From positions 121,694 to 185,693 of the forward strand of contig CAMYLY010000007.1 in assembly GCA_947259405.1 (NCBI GenBank): a DNA stretch of 64,000 nt. Direction: 5' to 3'. The position numbers were made by a program, and so were the translations under genes. Origin of the DNA: an uncultured Gemmatimonadales bacterium. GTDB lineage: Bacteria > Gemmatimonadota > Gemmatimonadetes > Gemmatimonadales > GWC2-71-9. Below the pieces are notes generated by a model that had not been told where the DNA came from, ran no database searches, and saw only the letters and a list, made by a program, of their open reading frames with translations. Positions within the stretch are counted from its first letter, which is position 1. Each line of letters opens with the position of its first letter. This document shows, piece by piece, positions 27,401 through 35,668 of this stretch.

Positions 27401-27765
27401 AAAGTGTGGTCGCGTGGAACGATGGCGACGGAGTCTTTCGACTCGCGCCGCTGCCCACCGAGGCCCAGTTTGCACCGGTCCACGCCGTGCTTCCGGAAGA
27501 CTTCGACCGTGACGGGAATGCGGACGTCGTGGTCGCCGGCAATTTCTTCGGTGTGCCGACCGTGCGCGGTCGTTACGACGCCAGCTACGGGCTATTGCTC
27601 CTCGGTGATGGAGCGGGCGGGTGGACACCGGTCGACATGCAGAGGAGCAACCTGGTCCTCCGCGGGGAGGTACGGGATCTCGAATTGGCGAGCCGCGCCG
27701 GAGGTGCGCGACTCCTTGTGGTCGCGCGCAACGACAACAGACTACAGATTCTCCGCACGCCCTGA
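24430..27765 (+). CDS. FG-GAP/ASPIC-UnbV (CRTAC1-like) surface lipoprotein, paralogue 2
   Basis: The product has 1111 residues and the same plan as the paralogue at 18401-21811. The order is a lipobox (ILGMGC), an FESLPADQTGVTF opening, NHYNGGGVAAGDVDGDG, many DxDGDGxxD calcium loops, the ASPIC/UnbV block (GIGAKVFVTHDGVTQ, RGFQSSVDSRLHFG, VVWPDRRY), then a second propeller (DVNGDGLDDVYAGGAKWQ). I chose GTG 24430 because it gives a basic n-region (NPRRRRR); ATG 24484 would leave only ten residues before the Cys. It overlaps no other gene and is probably cotranscribed with GH97. It likely pairs with or replaces the other copy for different glycans, which is inference. Confidence 0.87.
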   Translation: MNPRRRRRAPSVRYPFALMAWASILGMGCSWGERPAPLFESLPADQTGVTFVNDVPDTPEFNIINYLNHYNGGGVAAGDVDGDGRPDLYFTSNLGTDRLYRNAGDFQFEDVTELAGVGTAEGWKSGVAMADVNGDGHLDIYVSTVSHLSLRGANVLYVNDGDGTFTDRTAEYGLEHTGYSTQAAFLDYDMDGDLDMYLLNHSTHEIRGSAWNPLREDRHPEAGDRLFRNDGARFADVSDAAGIYGGVEGYGLGVVPTDVNLDGCPDLFVANDFHEGDFLYFNNCDGTFTESIATATGHTSKSSMGVDAADFNNDGRPDLAVLDMLPVREDILKTSSNAEDMTVYNLKQEAGYHHQFARNTLQLNRGHGLFSDIGYLAGVHATDWSWTPLWADLDNDGNKDLFVTNGIPRRPNDLDFIDYVAARPVQALLQEGFTQDVLEDVLARMPHVPLANYAFRNNGDLTFTDMADAWGLAEPGFSNGAAYVDLDGDGALDLVVNNVRAPASIYRNLARTVNHHHYLAVQLRGAGRNTAGIGAKVFVTHDGVTQLVEQIPTRGFQSSVDSRLHFGLGVSAVVDSVLVVWPDRRYQVVTDVSVDQTLTLEQDEAAGRYAYNAGAGQSTFDDITDQLALGYRHEENQFFDYTREPLIPHQLSTEGPALAVGDVNGDGLDDVYAGGAKWQAGQLLVQRGDGTFWPADEAAFRLDSINEDVDAAFFDADGDGNLDLYVVSGGNEFWGERPALLDRLYLNDGSGGFRRFEGLLPAVYQNGSCVVPGDFDGDGDVDLFVGGRVVARRYGASPRSYLFENDGTGHFRDVSSDLAPDVAMAGMVTSARWVDYDRDGGLDLVVAGEWMPVRVFRQEEGRFVERTAEVGLSETAGWWNTIEVADLDDDGRPDLILGNLGRNSFIQASPEEPARLYVHDFAGSGTPQHFLTFYKNAVSYPIAGRDEVLRAVPALSDRYPSYADFGASRIEEIFPRSVLRDAELLEAYRFESVVAWNDGDGVFRLAPLPTEAQFAPVHAVLPEDFDRDGNADVVVAGNFFGVPTVRGRYDASYGLLLLGDGAGGWTPVDMQRSNLVLRGEVRDLELASRAGGARLLVVARNDNRLQILRTP

Positions 27766-27840
27766 CCCCGCGGGTTGGGGCATGCTGAAGGACCGCGACG
27801 TATACTCGGCAGGTTCTGCCACAGATCTTGAGCCGGAGAG

Positions 27841-29466
27841 ATGCCAGTGGGATTGCTAGCGAGCGTGGACTGGGTGGTGATCGGTCTGTATTTCGCGCTG
27901 GTTTTCGGGGTCGCCATTTGGGCCACGATGCGAGAGCGGGCGACGCGCGGCACGTCGCAGGACTACTTCTTGGCCGGTCGCGACGCCGGGTGGTTCCTCG
28001 TCGGTGGCTCGTTGTTCGCGTCGAACATCGGGTCCGAACACCTGGTCGGGCTGGCCGGGACCGGTGCGGCGAGCGGCGTCGCGGTCGCCCAATTCGAGGT
28101 CTTGGCCTCCTTGATTCTCTTGATGCTGGGTTGGGTGTTCGTTCCGTTCTACCTGTCGAGCGGTGTGTTCACCATGCCGGAGTTCCTCGAACGACGGTAC
28201 TCCTCGGGTGCCCGGTGGTACCTGGCCGTGATTTCTATCGTCGGCTATGTCCTGACCAAGATTTCTGTCACGATCGCCGCCGGAGGGATTGTCTTCGAAG
28301 CGATCATGGGGATCGACTTTTGGACGGGCGCGCTCGTCGTGGTCGTGGTCACCGGGATCTATACGATCTTCGGTGGACTGAGGGCGGTGCTCTATACGGA
28401 CCTGCTGCAGACGTTCGTGCTGATTGGGGGCGCTGTGGCGGTCACGCTGTTGGGCTTGAACGCTTTGGGTGGCTGGGAGGCGTTGACCACGACGGTTGGA
28501 CCCGAGTTTCTGACCCTGTGGAAGCCCATGGCGGATCCCGACTTTCCGTGGACCGGCATCCTGTTCGGCGCGCCCATCCTTGGGGTCTGGTATTGGTGTA
28601 CGGATCAGTTCATCGTGCAGCGCGTCCTGGCGGCCCACGATCAGGATAACGCGCGGCGCGGGACCGTCTTCGCCGGATTCCTCAAGCTGCTGCCGCTGTT
28701 CATCTTCGTCATCCCTGGCGTGATTGCCTACGCGTTGTCGCAACAAGATCGCCTGGAACTCGCTGCGCCAGACCAAGCGCTTCCGACGCTGATTGCGGTA
28801 CTCTTGCCAATCGGCGTGCGCGGACTGGTCGTGGCGGGTCTCCTGGCGGCACTCATGAGCTCGCTCTCGTCGGTGTTCAACTCCACCTCGACGCTCGTCA
28901 CGCTCGACGTCTACAAGAAACTGCACCCCCAAGCGTCCGAACGGCGCCTTGTGTTGGTGGGACAGTCCACGACCGCGGTGCTCGTCGGTTTCGGCTTGCT
29001 GTGGATTCCATTCATGAAGCTCATCTCCGGACAGCTCTACCAGTATTTGCAGAGCGTCCAAGCGTATATCTCGCCCCCGATTGCGGCGGTGTTCCTGATC
29101 GGCATCAGCTGGAAGCGGGTCAACGCACACGGCGCCATGGCCGCCCTGATCACAGGATTTGTCTTGGGTATGGGGCGACTCGTGGTCGAAATCGTCCCGT
29201 CGCTCCAGGTTGGATTCCTCGAGACGTACGCGGAGATCAACTTTCTCCACTTCGCGGTTCTGCTCTTTGCCATCTGTACCGTGGTCCTGGTGGGCGTCAG
29301 CTTGATGACCCCCGCGCCGATCGCCTCCAAGGTGGCTGGGCTGACCTTCGCGACCACCGAGCCGACAACGCCGGCAGAGTCCAACCCGGCGTGGCGCCAG
29401 AGGGACCGGGTGTTGACTGGCGTGCTCGTGGCTCTCGTCGGCTTGGTGTGGATCTACTTCTCGTGA
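27841..29466 (+). CDS. Sodium/solute symporter (SSS/SGLT family), copy 1
   Basis: The product has 541 residues with about 14 hydrophobic segments. The SSS family words are DYFLAGRDAGWFLVGGSLFASNIGSEHLVGLAG in the first helices, then MPEFLERRY and TIFGGLRAVLYTDLLQT, and later LMSSLSSVFNSTSTLVTLDVYKK, which contains the sodium-site Ser/Thr helix. The pattern is closest to sodium/glucose cotransporters such as vSGLT. It would take up the monosaccharide or disaccharide made by the neighbouring glycosidases across the inner membrane. GGAGAG precedes the ATG, and TATACT at 27801 is a possible -10 element. The trehalase gene follows after 19 bases. Confidence 0.9.
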   Translation: MPVGLLASVDWVVIGLYFALVFGVAIWATMRERATRGTSQDYFLAGRDAGWFLVGGSLFASNIGSEHLVGLAGTGAASGVAVAQFEVLASLILLMLGWVFVPFYLSSGVFTMPEFLERRYSSGARWYLAVISIVGYVLTKISVTIAAGGIVFEAIMGIDFWTGALVVVVVTGIYTIFGGLRAVLYTDLLQTFVLIGGAVAVTLLGLNALGGWEALTTTVGPEFLTLWKPMADPDFPWTGILFGAPILGVWYWCTDQFIVQRVLAAHDQDNARRGTVFAGFLKLLPLFIFVIPGVIAYALSQQDRLELAAPDQALPTLIAVLLPIGVRGLVVAGLLAALMSSLSSVFNSTSTLVTLDVYKKLHPQASERRLVLVGQSTTAVLVGFGLLWIPFMKLISGQLYQYLQSVQAYISPPIAAVFLIGISWKRVNAHGAMAALITGFVLGMGRLVVEIVPSLQVGFLETYAEINFLHFAVLLFAICTVVLVGVSLMTPAPIASKVAGLTFATTEPTTPAESNPAWRQRDRVLTGVLVALVGLVWIYFS

Positions 29467-29485
29467 TGCGACGGAGTCTTTCATC

Positions 29486-31138
29486 ATGACGTGTGAGCGC
29501 TGGGTGCGCCTTCTCGGCGTCGGTGTGGCGGTCGGCCTGTTTGGCGCATGCCAGTCCGGTGAGGTCGACCGCGCGGTGGCGCGGTACGATCCGTCCCGCG
29601 ATCTGGGCCCACTCTTTCATAACGTGCAGATGGCTCGGCTCTTCTCCGACTCAAAGACGTTCGTGGATGCACGCCCGCTCATGGCCACGGACGAGATCCG
29701 AGCGCTGTACACGGATGCACGGGCGGTGTCGGGATTTGACCTCACGACTTTCGTTCAGCAGCACTTCGAGTTGCCCCAGCCCTTTGGCGCGAGCTTCCGG
29801 AGCGACATCTCACGCTCCATGGAGGCCCATGTGCGGGCGCTGTGGCCCGGGCTCGTTCGGTCGCCGGATGCTACGGACGAGAGCTCGTCTCTGATCCCGT
29901 TGCCGAACGAGTATGTCGTTCCCGGCGGTCGCTTCCGCGAGGTGTATTACTGGGATTCGTATTTCACGATGCTTGGGCTGGTCGAAAGCGAGCGCACCGA
30001 CCTCGTCCACAGCATGCTCGACAACTTCGCCTACCTGGTCCGCACGGTGGGTCACGTGCCGAACGGCAACCGCACGTACTACCTCAGCCGGAGCCAACCG
30101 CCGTATTTCGCTGCCATGGTCGGGCTTTATGCCACGGCAACGGATACGGTGCAGGCCCTGGAGTACCTTGATGCGCTCGAGGCCGAATACGCGTTCTGGC
30201 TCGATGGCGCCGCCGACCTTGCACCAGGCGAGGCGCACCGCCGCGTCGTGCGCTTGGCCAACGGGTCACTGCTCAACCGATATTGGGACGATCGGCCAGA
30301 GCCGCGGCCCGAATCCCATCGCGAGGACTACGAACTAGGCGAGTCGCTCCCGGAGGGGCAGCGCGAGGCACTCTATCGGAACATCCGCGCCGCAGCGGAG
30401 AGTGGCTGGGACTTCTCGAGCCGCTGGATGCGTGATCCGGACGACTTGCGGTCGCTCGAGACCACCGACCTCATCCCCGTGGACCTGAACAGCCTCCTGT
30501 ACCACGCCGAGCGCACGATCGCCGCGTTCCGAGCCTATCGCGGCGAGGCGGGTGACCGTGAGGTGTCAGAGCAGTTTGCTCTGGCGGCCGAGAACCGTCG
30601 TGGTGCGCTGCTCGAGGCCGCCTACGACCCCGAGGAGGGGTACTTCTTCGACGTGCGGTGGCGGACTGGAGAGCGCGTGACCGACCGGCCCACCCTGGCA
30701 GCCGCAGCGCCACTCTACTTCAGGCTGGCGACGCCGGAGCAGGGTGTGGCGGTCGCTGCGCGGCTTGAGCGCGATTTCCTCGCACCCGGTGGGTTCGTGA
30801 CGACCCTCATTGCTTCGGGCCAGCAATGGGACGCCCCCAACGGATGGCCGCCCCTGCAGTGGCTCGCCGTCCAGGGGCTCTGCCGCTACGACCGCGCGTC
30901 CTTGGCGCAATCGGCCCGCGAGCGCTGGCTCGCACTCAACCGCCGGACCTACAAGGCCACGGGCAAGATGACGGAGAAATACGACGTCGTCGATCTGAGC
31001 CGCCGCGCTGGGGGCGGAGAGTACCCCACGCAGGATGGCTTCGGGTGGACCAACGGCGTTGCCCTAGCGTTCGGCGCGCAGGAACGCGCGATGCAGCAGG
31101 CGGATACCATCGTTGCACCGTTGGCCTGCGCGGCCTAA
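29486..31138 (+). CDS. treA: GH37 alpha,alpha-trehalase, lipoprotein
   Basis: The product has 550 residues. The signal MTCERWVRLLGVGVAVGLFGAC gives a lipid anchor. Both trehalase signatures are present: PGGRFREVYYWDSYF near residue 150 and QWDAPNGWPPLQWLAV near residue 450. The region NRTYKATGKMTEKYDV holds the catalytic Glu in its usual place. It splits trehalose into two glucose molecules in the periplasm. The gene follows the symporter by 19 bases, so trehalose breakdown and glucose uptake appear coupled. The family assignment is firm. The gene name is by homology to periplasmic trehalases. Confidence 0.92.
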   Translation: MTCERWVRLLGVGVAVGLFGACQSGEVDRAVARYDPSRDLGPLFHNVQMARLFSDSKTFVDARPLMATDEIRALYTDARAVSGFDLTTFVQQHFELPQPFGASFRSDISRSMEAHVRALWPGLVRSPDATDESSSLIPLPNEYVVPGGRFREVYYWDSYFTMLGLVESERTDLVHSMLDNFAYLVRTVGHVPNGNRTYYLSRSQPPYFAAMVGLYATATDTVQALEYLDALEAEYAFWLDGAADLAPGEAHRRVVRLANGSLLNRYWDDRPEPRPESHREDYELGESLPEGQREALYRNIRAAAESGWDFSSRWMRDPDDLRSLETTDLIPVDLNSLLYHAERTIAAFRAYRGEAGDREVSEQFALAAENRRGALLEAAYDPEEGYFFDVRWRTGERVTDRPTLAAAAPLYFRLATPEQGVAVAARLERDFLAPGGFVTTLIASGQQWDAPNGWPPLQWLAVQGLCRYDRASLAQSARERWLALNRRTYKATGKMTEKYDVVDLSRRAGGGEYPTQDGFGWTNGVALAFGAQERAMQQADTIVAPLACAA

Positions 31139-31278
31139 GAGCGCCAAGCGTTTTTCGAGGAAGTTTGCGGCCTGTCAGGAGCCGTCGCTCACCTACATAG
31201 CGCTGACCGCGCGCGCGGCGGACGATGCCGTGCAGGTGGTAACGCGGGGAGGTCTGCGGCTCGGGTAGGTGGCGGGTG

Positions 31279-32913
31279 CTACCGGCTCGGTCCAGTGAGT
31301 TCGAAGACGTGACCTGCGAGCGGCAACAACTCAGCATGGGGAGCGTAACCATCGATGGCACCGCTCCGCCTGACAGTCAAAGATCTACCGTCCGCCGCTC
31401 CGAGTAGGCTCCGCACGTCGTATCGTCCAGCCGGCATCACGTCTCGCTCCGACGAGACAGTGACGTCCGCAAGGTGTTGTGTCCCCAAGTTGATCAGTAC
31501 CATCACCGCATCGTCACCGTTGCGTCGCAGGTACGCTGCCACGGCACCGTCGCTCGCGGTAAGTGGCACGAGTGTTCCGACTCCAAGCGCCGAACGCTCA
31601 CTCCGCAGGTGTATGAGGCGCCGATACAGGTTGAGTAACGAGTTGGCGTCGTCATCCTGCGCTTCCACGTTCGCGATCAACGAATCCGGTTGAAGTGGCT
31701 CCCAGTACAATCCATCGGTAAACCCTACCCCTGGCTCCTGCTTCCAGTGCATGGGGGTGCGGAGTCGCGGGTCGGGCTTGGTGCCCGTCATGCCGATCTC
31801 TTCCCCGTAGTACACGAACGGGAGTCCCGGCATCGTGAGCAGAACCGTCGCAGCAAGTTTTGCGCGCGCGACGTCGCCGTCCAGCTCAGTGAGGGTGCGA
31901 GTCTGATCGTGGTTACGGAGGAAGGGGGACCAGCGATGGTGTGGCACCTCCCGCTGCAGGCGCAGCGACGGAGCCAAGAGGTTGCGGGCCGATCCGGTGC
32001 GAACCGCTTCGAAGATGGCGTCTGCCACCTCGAACGCGAAGTGTCCGTCGAGTTGATCAGGATAGTACGGCAGCATAGCCCCGACCGAGTCCCACACTTC
32101 CCCGACCGTGTAGGCGTGCGGTGCAATGCTACGCACGTATCCCCCGAACTCTCGGAGGAACTCGTGCGTACCGGGTGCGTGTTCCACCGTACCGTCCACT
32201 TCGAAGAGGTGTTTGATCGCATCGAGGCGGAACCCATCCACGCCCATCTCATCGAGCCAGAAACGCGCGACCTTTTTGGCCTCCTCGCGCACCGCGGGAG
32301 TGTCGTAGTTGAGATCCGGCATCCCGCCCCAGAAGAACCCGTAGTAGTACTCGTCGCGGACCGGGGACCGGTGCCAGTTGTCGCCGCCCCACGGGTTGAG
32401 GGTCCCCGGATGCTCCGGCAGGAACAGGAACCAATCGCGGTATGGCGAGTTCGGATTGAGCAACGCGTCCTTGAAGTACGGATGCTCGCCGGAGGCGTGA
32501 TTGAGCACGAGGTCAACCAGCACGTGGATACCGCGCTTGTGGGCCTCGAACATCAACAACTTGAAGTCTTCATTGGTCCCGTAGTCGCGCTCCACGCGAT
32601 AGTAGTCTGTGACGTCATAGCCGTGGTAACTGGGTGACTGCGAGATCGGCATGAGCCAGAGGCAAGTGGCGCCGAGGTCGCGCTGGGAGGCGGGATCGCC
32701 GTCGTTGATGTAGTCCAACTTTTGGATCAAGCCGCGGAGGTCACCCACACCGTCGCCATCGCTGTCATAAAACGAGCGGACGAAGATCTCGTAGCAAACA
32801 CCGCTCCGTCTCCAGTCCGGTTCGGCCGCCGCCCCGTCTTGGCCAACAGCGACGTGCGGGAACACCACGAGCGCGGCGATGATCACGGTGAGAGCGGCTC
32901 GTAGCTTCGACAT
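31279..32913 (-). CDS. Secreted GH13 alpha-amylase family enzyme
   Basis: The product has 544 residues with a Sec signal (MSKLRAALTVIIAALVVFPH). The four GH13 regions are visible: DLVLNHAS, GFRLDAIKH (nucleophile Asp), VGEVWD (acid/base Glu) and FLRNHDQ. A C-terminal beta domain follows (MVLINLGTQHLADVTV). The DGDGVGDLRGLIQKLDYIND opening is typical of oligo-1,6-glucosidase, neopullulanase and trehalose-synthase-like subfamilies. It would act on alpha-glucan oligomers in the periplasm. It is transcribed towards the trehalase gene with a 140-base gap in which I see no feature. Confidence 0.9.
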   Translation of the reverse strand: MSKLRAALTVIIAALVVFPHVAVGQDGAAAEPDWRRSGVCYEIFVRSFYDSDGDGVGDLRGLIQKLDYINDGDPASQRDLGATCLWLMPISQSPSYHGYDVTDYYRVERDYGTNEDFKLLMFEAHKRGIHVLVDLVLNHASGEHPYFKDALLNPNSPYRDWFLFLPEHPGTLNPWGGDNWHRSPVRDEYYYGFFWGGMPDLNYDTPAVREEAKKVARFWLDEMGVDGFRLDAIKHLFEVDGTVEHAPGTHEFLREFGGYVRSIAPHAYTVGEVWDSVGAMLPYYPDQLDGHFAFEVADAIFEAVRTGSARNLLAPSLRLQREVPHHRWSPFLRNHDQTRTLTELDGDVARAKLAATVLLTMPGLPFVYYGEEIGMTGTKPDPRLRTPMHWKQEPGVGFTDGLYWEPLQPDSLIANVEAQDDDANSLLNLYRRLIHLRSERSALGVGTLVPLTASDGAVAAYLRRNGDDAVMVLINLGTQHLADVTVSSERDVMPAGRYDVRSLLGAADGRSLTVRRSGAIDGYAPHAELLPLAGHVFELTGPSR

Positions 32914-32993
32914 GTATCACAGGCCTTCCATGGGGTGCGGCGCTCAACCTAGTCCAGCGTCAGCACTCCCACAAGCATGCGACTGACCGTCGC

Positions 32994-35543
32994 ATGCGCC
33001 GTGCAAGCCACGTACATTTCCATCGCCGGTCAGCGATCCTTTCACACACGATCTCGGATGGTACACGGGTGCTGCGACACGCAACTGTCCTCGTTGTGTT
33101 GGGTCTCCTCCAGGCATGTCAGGTGCCGCCAGGCGTGGAGCAATCCCCACAGTTAGCGTTTCCAGAAGCAGGCGTTGACGACCCCGCAGCGTACGAAGGG
33201 TACACGACCCGCTTCTTCCGAGATGCAGATCGCAACGTCCTCCAGGTCTACCTCGATACGCGCCGGGGCCGCGTGGTGCATCTCTGGGCTGATGCGGCAA
33301 ATGCGAGCGCATCGTTCACGATCCGTGATCCATCGGGTGCCCCCGTGGTGCTCGACTGGGGTGGGCCGGGTGCGATTGTGTCGCGGGACGAGCAAACGCG
33401 CGTCATGCGGCACCGACTCACGTCAGCGTCCAACGCGCTGGCCATTGGCTGGTTTGTGCTCGGCACCATGCGGCAGGAGCGGGACTTCCAATACTGGGAA
33501 TGGGACCAGCGAGCGTATGACGACGAACAGTTCGTCCTTGCTGAGTTCGCGGAACTCGTCGAAAGCATAGAGCGGTTACCAGCCGACGAACAAGAGCGGC
33601 ATCTCTCGCTCCTCAGTGCCGGTGATCTCGACGGGCTGCGTAGTCGACTGACACCGACGCTCAGCATCACCGAGGGCGACGGTGTGTGGTCCGTGCTGGT
33701 TGAACACATGAGCATGGACGGCCGGAACCGAATAACACTCGAGTTGCGTGGGGACGCGGAGGTGTCAACGGCAACGCTCGACGGCGATTCAATCTCGGTC
33801 GCAGCAAGGTCAGGCGCCAGCCTCGAGTTCGAGGTGATTGCCACGAGCGACTTCCCCACACTCACGCCGCTCGAACGCGGCAGGATATTCAACGACGCGT
33901 TTGAGGAGTTCCTCGTGCGCGAGCGGAACGCGGCGGAGGCCGGAGGCGATGCCGAGGCACGTGCGTTTCGACGACTCGAACGCGAGGTGCGCGGCCTGGA
34001 GCTGTTGAGCTTCGAGGAGAAGCTGATGGCCTCGATGCCGAACTACGCGACCTACTTCGGACGCGACATGATGATGGCCGCACTGATGCTGGAACCGGTG
34101 TCGTCGGTCGACCTCCAGGAACGCGTGATTGCCAGCGTGATTCGCAAGATCGCCCCGACGGGCGATGTGAGTCATGAGGAGGCGCTGGCGGGTCAGGCAA
34201 TCCGTGAGCGGGCGGCCGAGTACAACGGTGTCATCCGCGAGTGGGAAGAGGTGCGAGACCGCGACCCCTCGGCGGCCGACGATGTGCTCGAGCGTGCCCG
34301 AACGCTGCTTGCCAACCCGCAGGGCGTGCTCGAGAACTACCGCATGATCGACGACGACTTCCAGCTTGCAGTCCTCGTCGATCGCTATCTCGCACGGCCG
34401 GATGTTCCGGGCGATCGGAAGCGGCGCTTTCTGAACGAACGGCTTGCGAACGATGTGTCTCATTTGGAGGTGTTCGTCACCAACCTCATGCTGGTGGCTC
34501 GCCTCTCCCGCGCGTATGCCGAGGAGCCCATAACGGCGAATATGGTGGCTTTCCAGTACCGGGATGAAGGTGGGTGGCTCCCGGGAAGCTGGCGCGACAG
34601 CCGTGTGGGCTACGGCGCCGGTCGCTATGCCATGGATGTCAACGTGGTCTGGGTTCCGAAGGCGTTGGAGGCAGCTGAACGCATTTTGCAGGCGCTCGCA
34701 GAGCTGGGGTTCAACGTTGAGGATCTCGTGTCACGAGCGTCCCCCAATGGATCCATGCTCGAGACGTACGTTCGAGATCCATCACGGTTGCGAGAAGCGA
34801 TCGAGACGTGGCGCGGCGCGCGGCGCCGTTTCGAGGTGCGGTTCGATCCCGCCGACATCCGTCGGCGCGTCGACGCGATGCTTGCGTCGATGCAGAGTGG
34901 CGAACGCGCCTACTGGAGCGAGCGATTGCGCGAGTCCGGTGATCCACGGCCTCTGGCATTCCTGGCGTTATCGCTCGATTCCCTCGGTCGACCTATTGCT
35001 GGTGCGAACACGGATGTCGCGACCGATTTGTTCTTTGAACCCTATACCGAGCGGATTCTGCGAGGCGAGGCCGATCCGGCCACGGTGCTGGAAATGCTGG
35101 ACGTGCTCGTACGACCGTATCCGGTCGGGCTGTTCGTGCCTGGACTCGGGCCGGTCGTGGTCAACGATGCGTACGCGAGCGCCAGCGTGCAGCAGCAGTT
35201 CCGGGACGACGCCTATCACTCGCCGCGTGTGGTCTGGGGCAGGGAGGTGAACCTCGTGTTCTTGAGCTTAGCCCACCAGATCGAAGCGGCCTACGACGAG
35301 AACGGCGAATTGCGCGATGACAGTGAGTCGTTCCGCGAATATGTCGCTGGCCTGCGAGAGATCCTCGAGACCACCCGAGAGGCGGTTGACGCATCGAACC
35401 TCAGGCACAACGAGCTATGGTCCTACCGAATCGAGAATGGCACACTCCGACCGATGCGATACGGTGTGAGTTCCGATATCCAACTCTGGAATCTCACCGA
35501 TCTCGCTGTGCGCTTCTTGTTGGAGAGGCTCCCAAGAGAGTGA
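32994..35543 (+). CDS. Uncharacterised lipoprotein, toroid glycosidase-like
   Basis: The product has 849 residues, or 824 from the GTG at 33069, which directly opens MLRHATVLVVLGLLQAC and may be the true start. The first ~270 residues look like beta-rich domains. From ~340 on it is mostly helical, with NYATYFGRDMMMAALML, VSHEEALAGQAIRERAAEY, QYRDEGGWLPGSWRDSRVGYGAGRYAMDVN and YHSPRVVWGREVNLV. The 'YFGRD...A' and 'GW.PGSWRDS' words resemble six-hairpin (alpha/alpha)6 glycosidases such as amylo-1,6-glucosidase relatives. I cannot place it in a named family. Its location among alpha-glucan enzymes supports a carbohydrate role, which is inference. Confidence 0.7.
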   Translation: MRRASHVHFHRRSAILSHTISDGTRVLRHATVLVVLGLLQACQVPPGVEQSPQLAFPEAGVDDPAAYEGYTTRFFRDADRNVLQVYLDTRRGRVVHLWADAANASASFTIRDPSGAPVVLDWGGPGAIVSRDEQTRVMRHRLTSASNALAIGWFVLGTMRQERDFQYWEWDQRAYDDEQFVLAEFAELVESIERLPADEQERHLSLLSAGDLDGLRSRLTPTLSITEGDGVWSVLVEHMSMDGRNRITLELRGDAEVSTATLDGDSISVAARSGASLEFEVIATSDFPTLTPLERGRIFNDAFEEFLVRERNAAEAGGDAEARAFRRLEREVRGLELLSFEEKLMASMPNYATYFGRDMMMAALMLEPVSSVDLQERVIASVIRKIAPTGDVSHEEALAGQAIRERAAEYNGVIREWEEVRDRDPSAADDVLERARTLLANPQGVLENYRMIDDDFQLAVLVDRYLARPDVPGDRKRRFLNERLANDVSHLEVFVTNLMLVARLSRAYAEEPITANMVAFQYRDEGGWLPGSWRDSRVGYGAGRYAMDVNVVWVPKALEAAERILQALAELGFNVEDLVSRASPNGSMLETYVRDPSRLREAIETWRGARRRFEVRFDPADIRRRVDAMLASMQSGERAYWSERLRESGDPRPLAFLALSLDSLGRPIAGANTDVATDLFFEPYTERILRGEADPATVLEMLDVLVRPYPVGLFVPGLGPVVVNDAYASASVQQQFRDDAYHSPRVVWGREVNLVFLSLAHQIEAAYDENGELRDDSESFREYVAGLREILETTREAVDASNLRHNELWSYRIENGTLRPMRYGVSSDIQLWNLTDLAVRFLLERLPRE

Positions 35544-35668
35544 GCATCGGGCAGGTTTGCAGGATCAGCTACAACAGGTAGCGTGGGCGGGCAACGTATG
35601 CTTGCGCTCTCGACGGTAGGCTGACAGTTTCGCGGACGCGATTCCCGCATCGCTCTCATGAGGTAGGC

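Noticed and set aside
27856..29487. Long antisense open frame (543 codons) opposite the first symporter
   Set aside because: It is the GC-rich shadow of the symporter, is extremely rich in Arg, Asp, His and Gln, and has no recognisable domain or start signal.
31690..32637. 315-codon plus-strand open frame opposite the GH13 gene
   Set aside because: The GH13 frame on the minus strand has all four catalytic regions. This frame has no family features.
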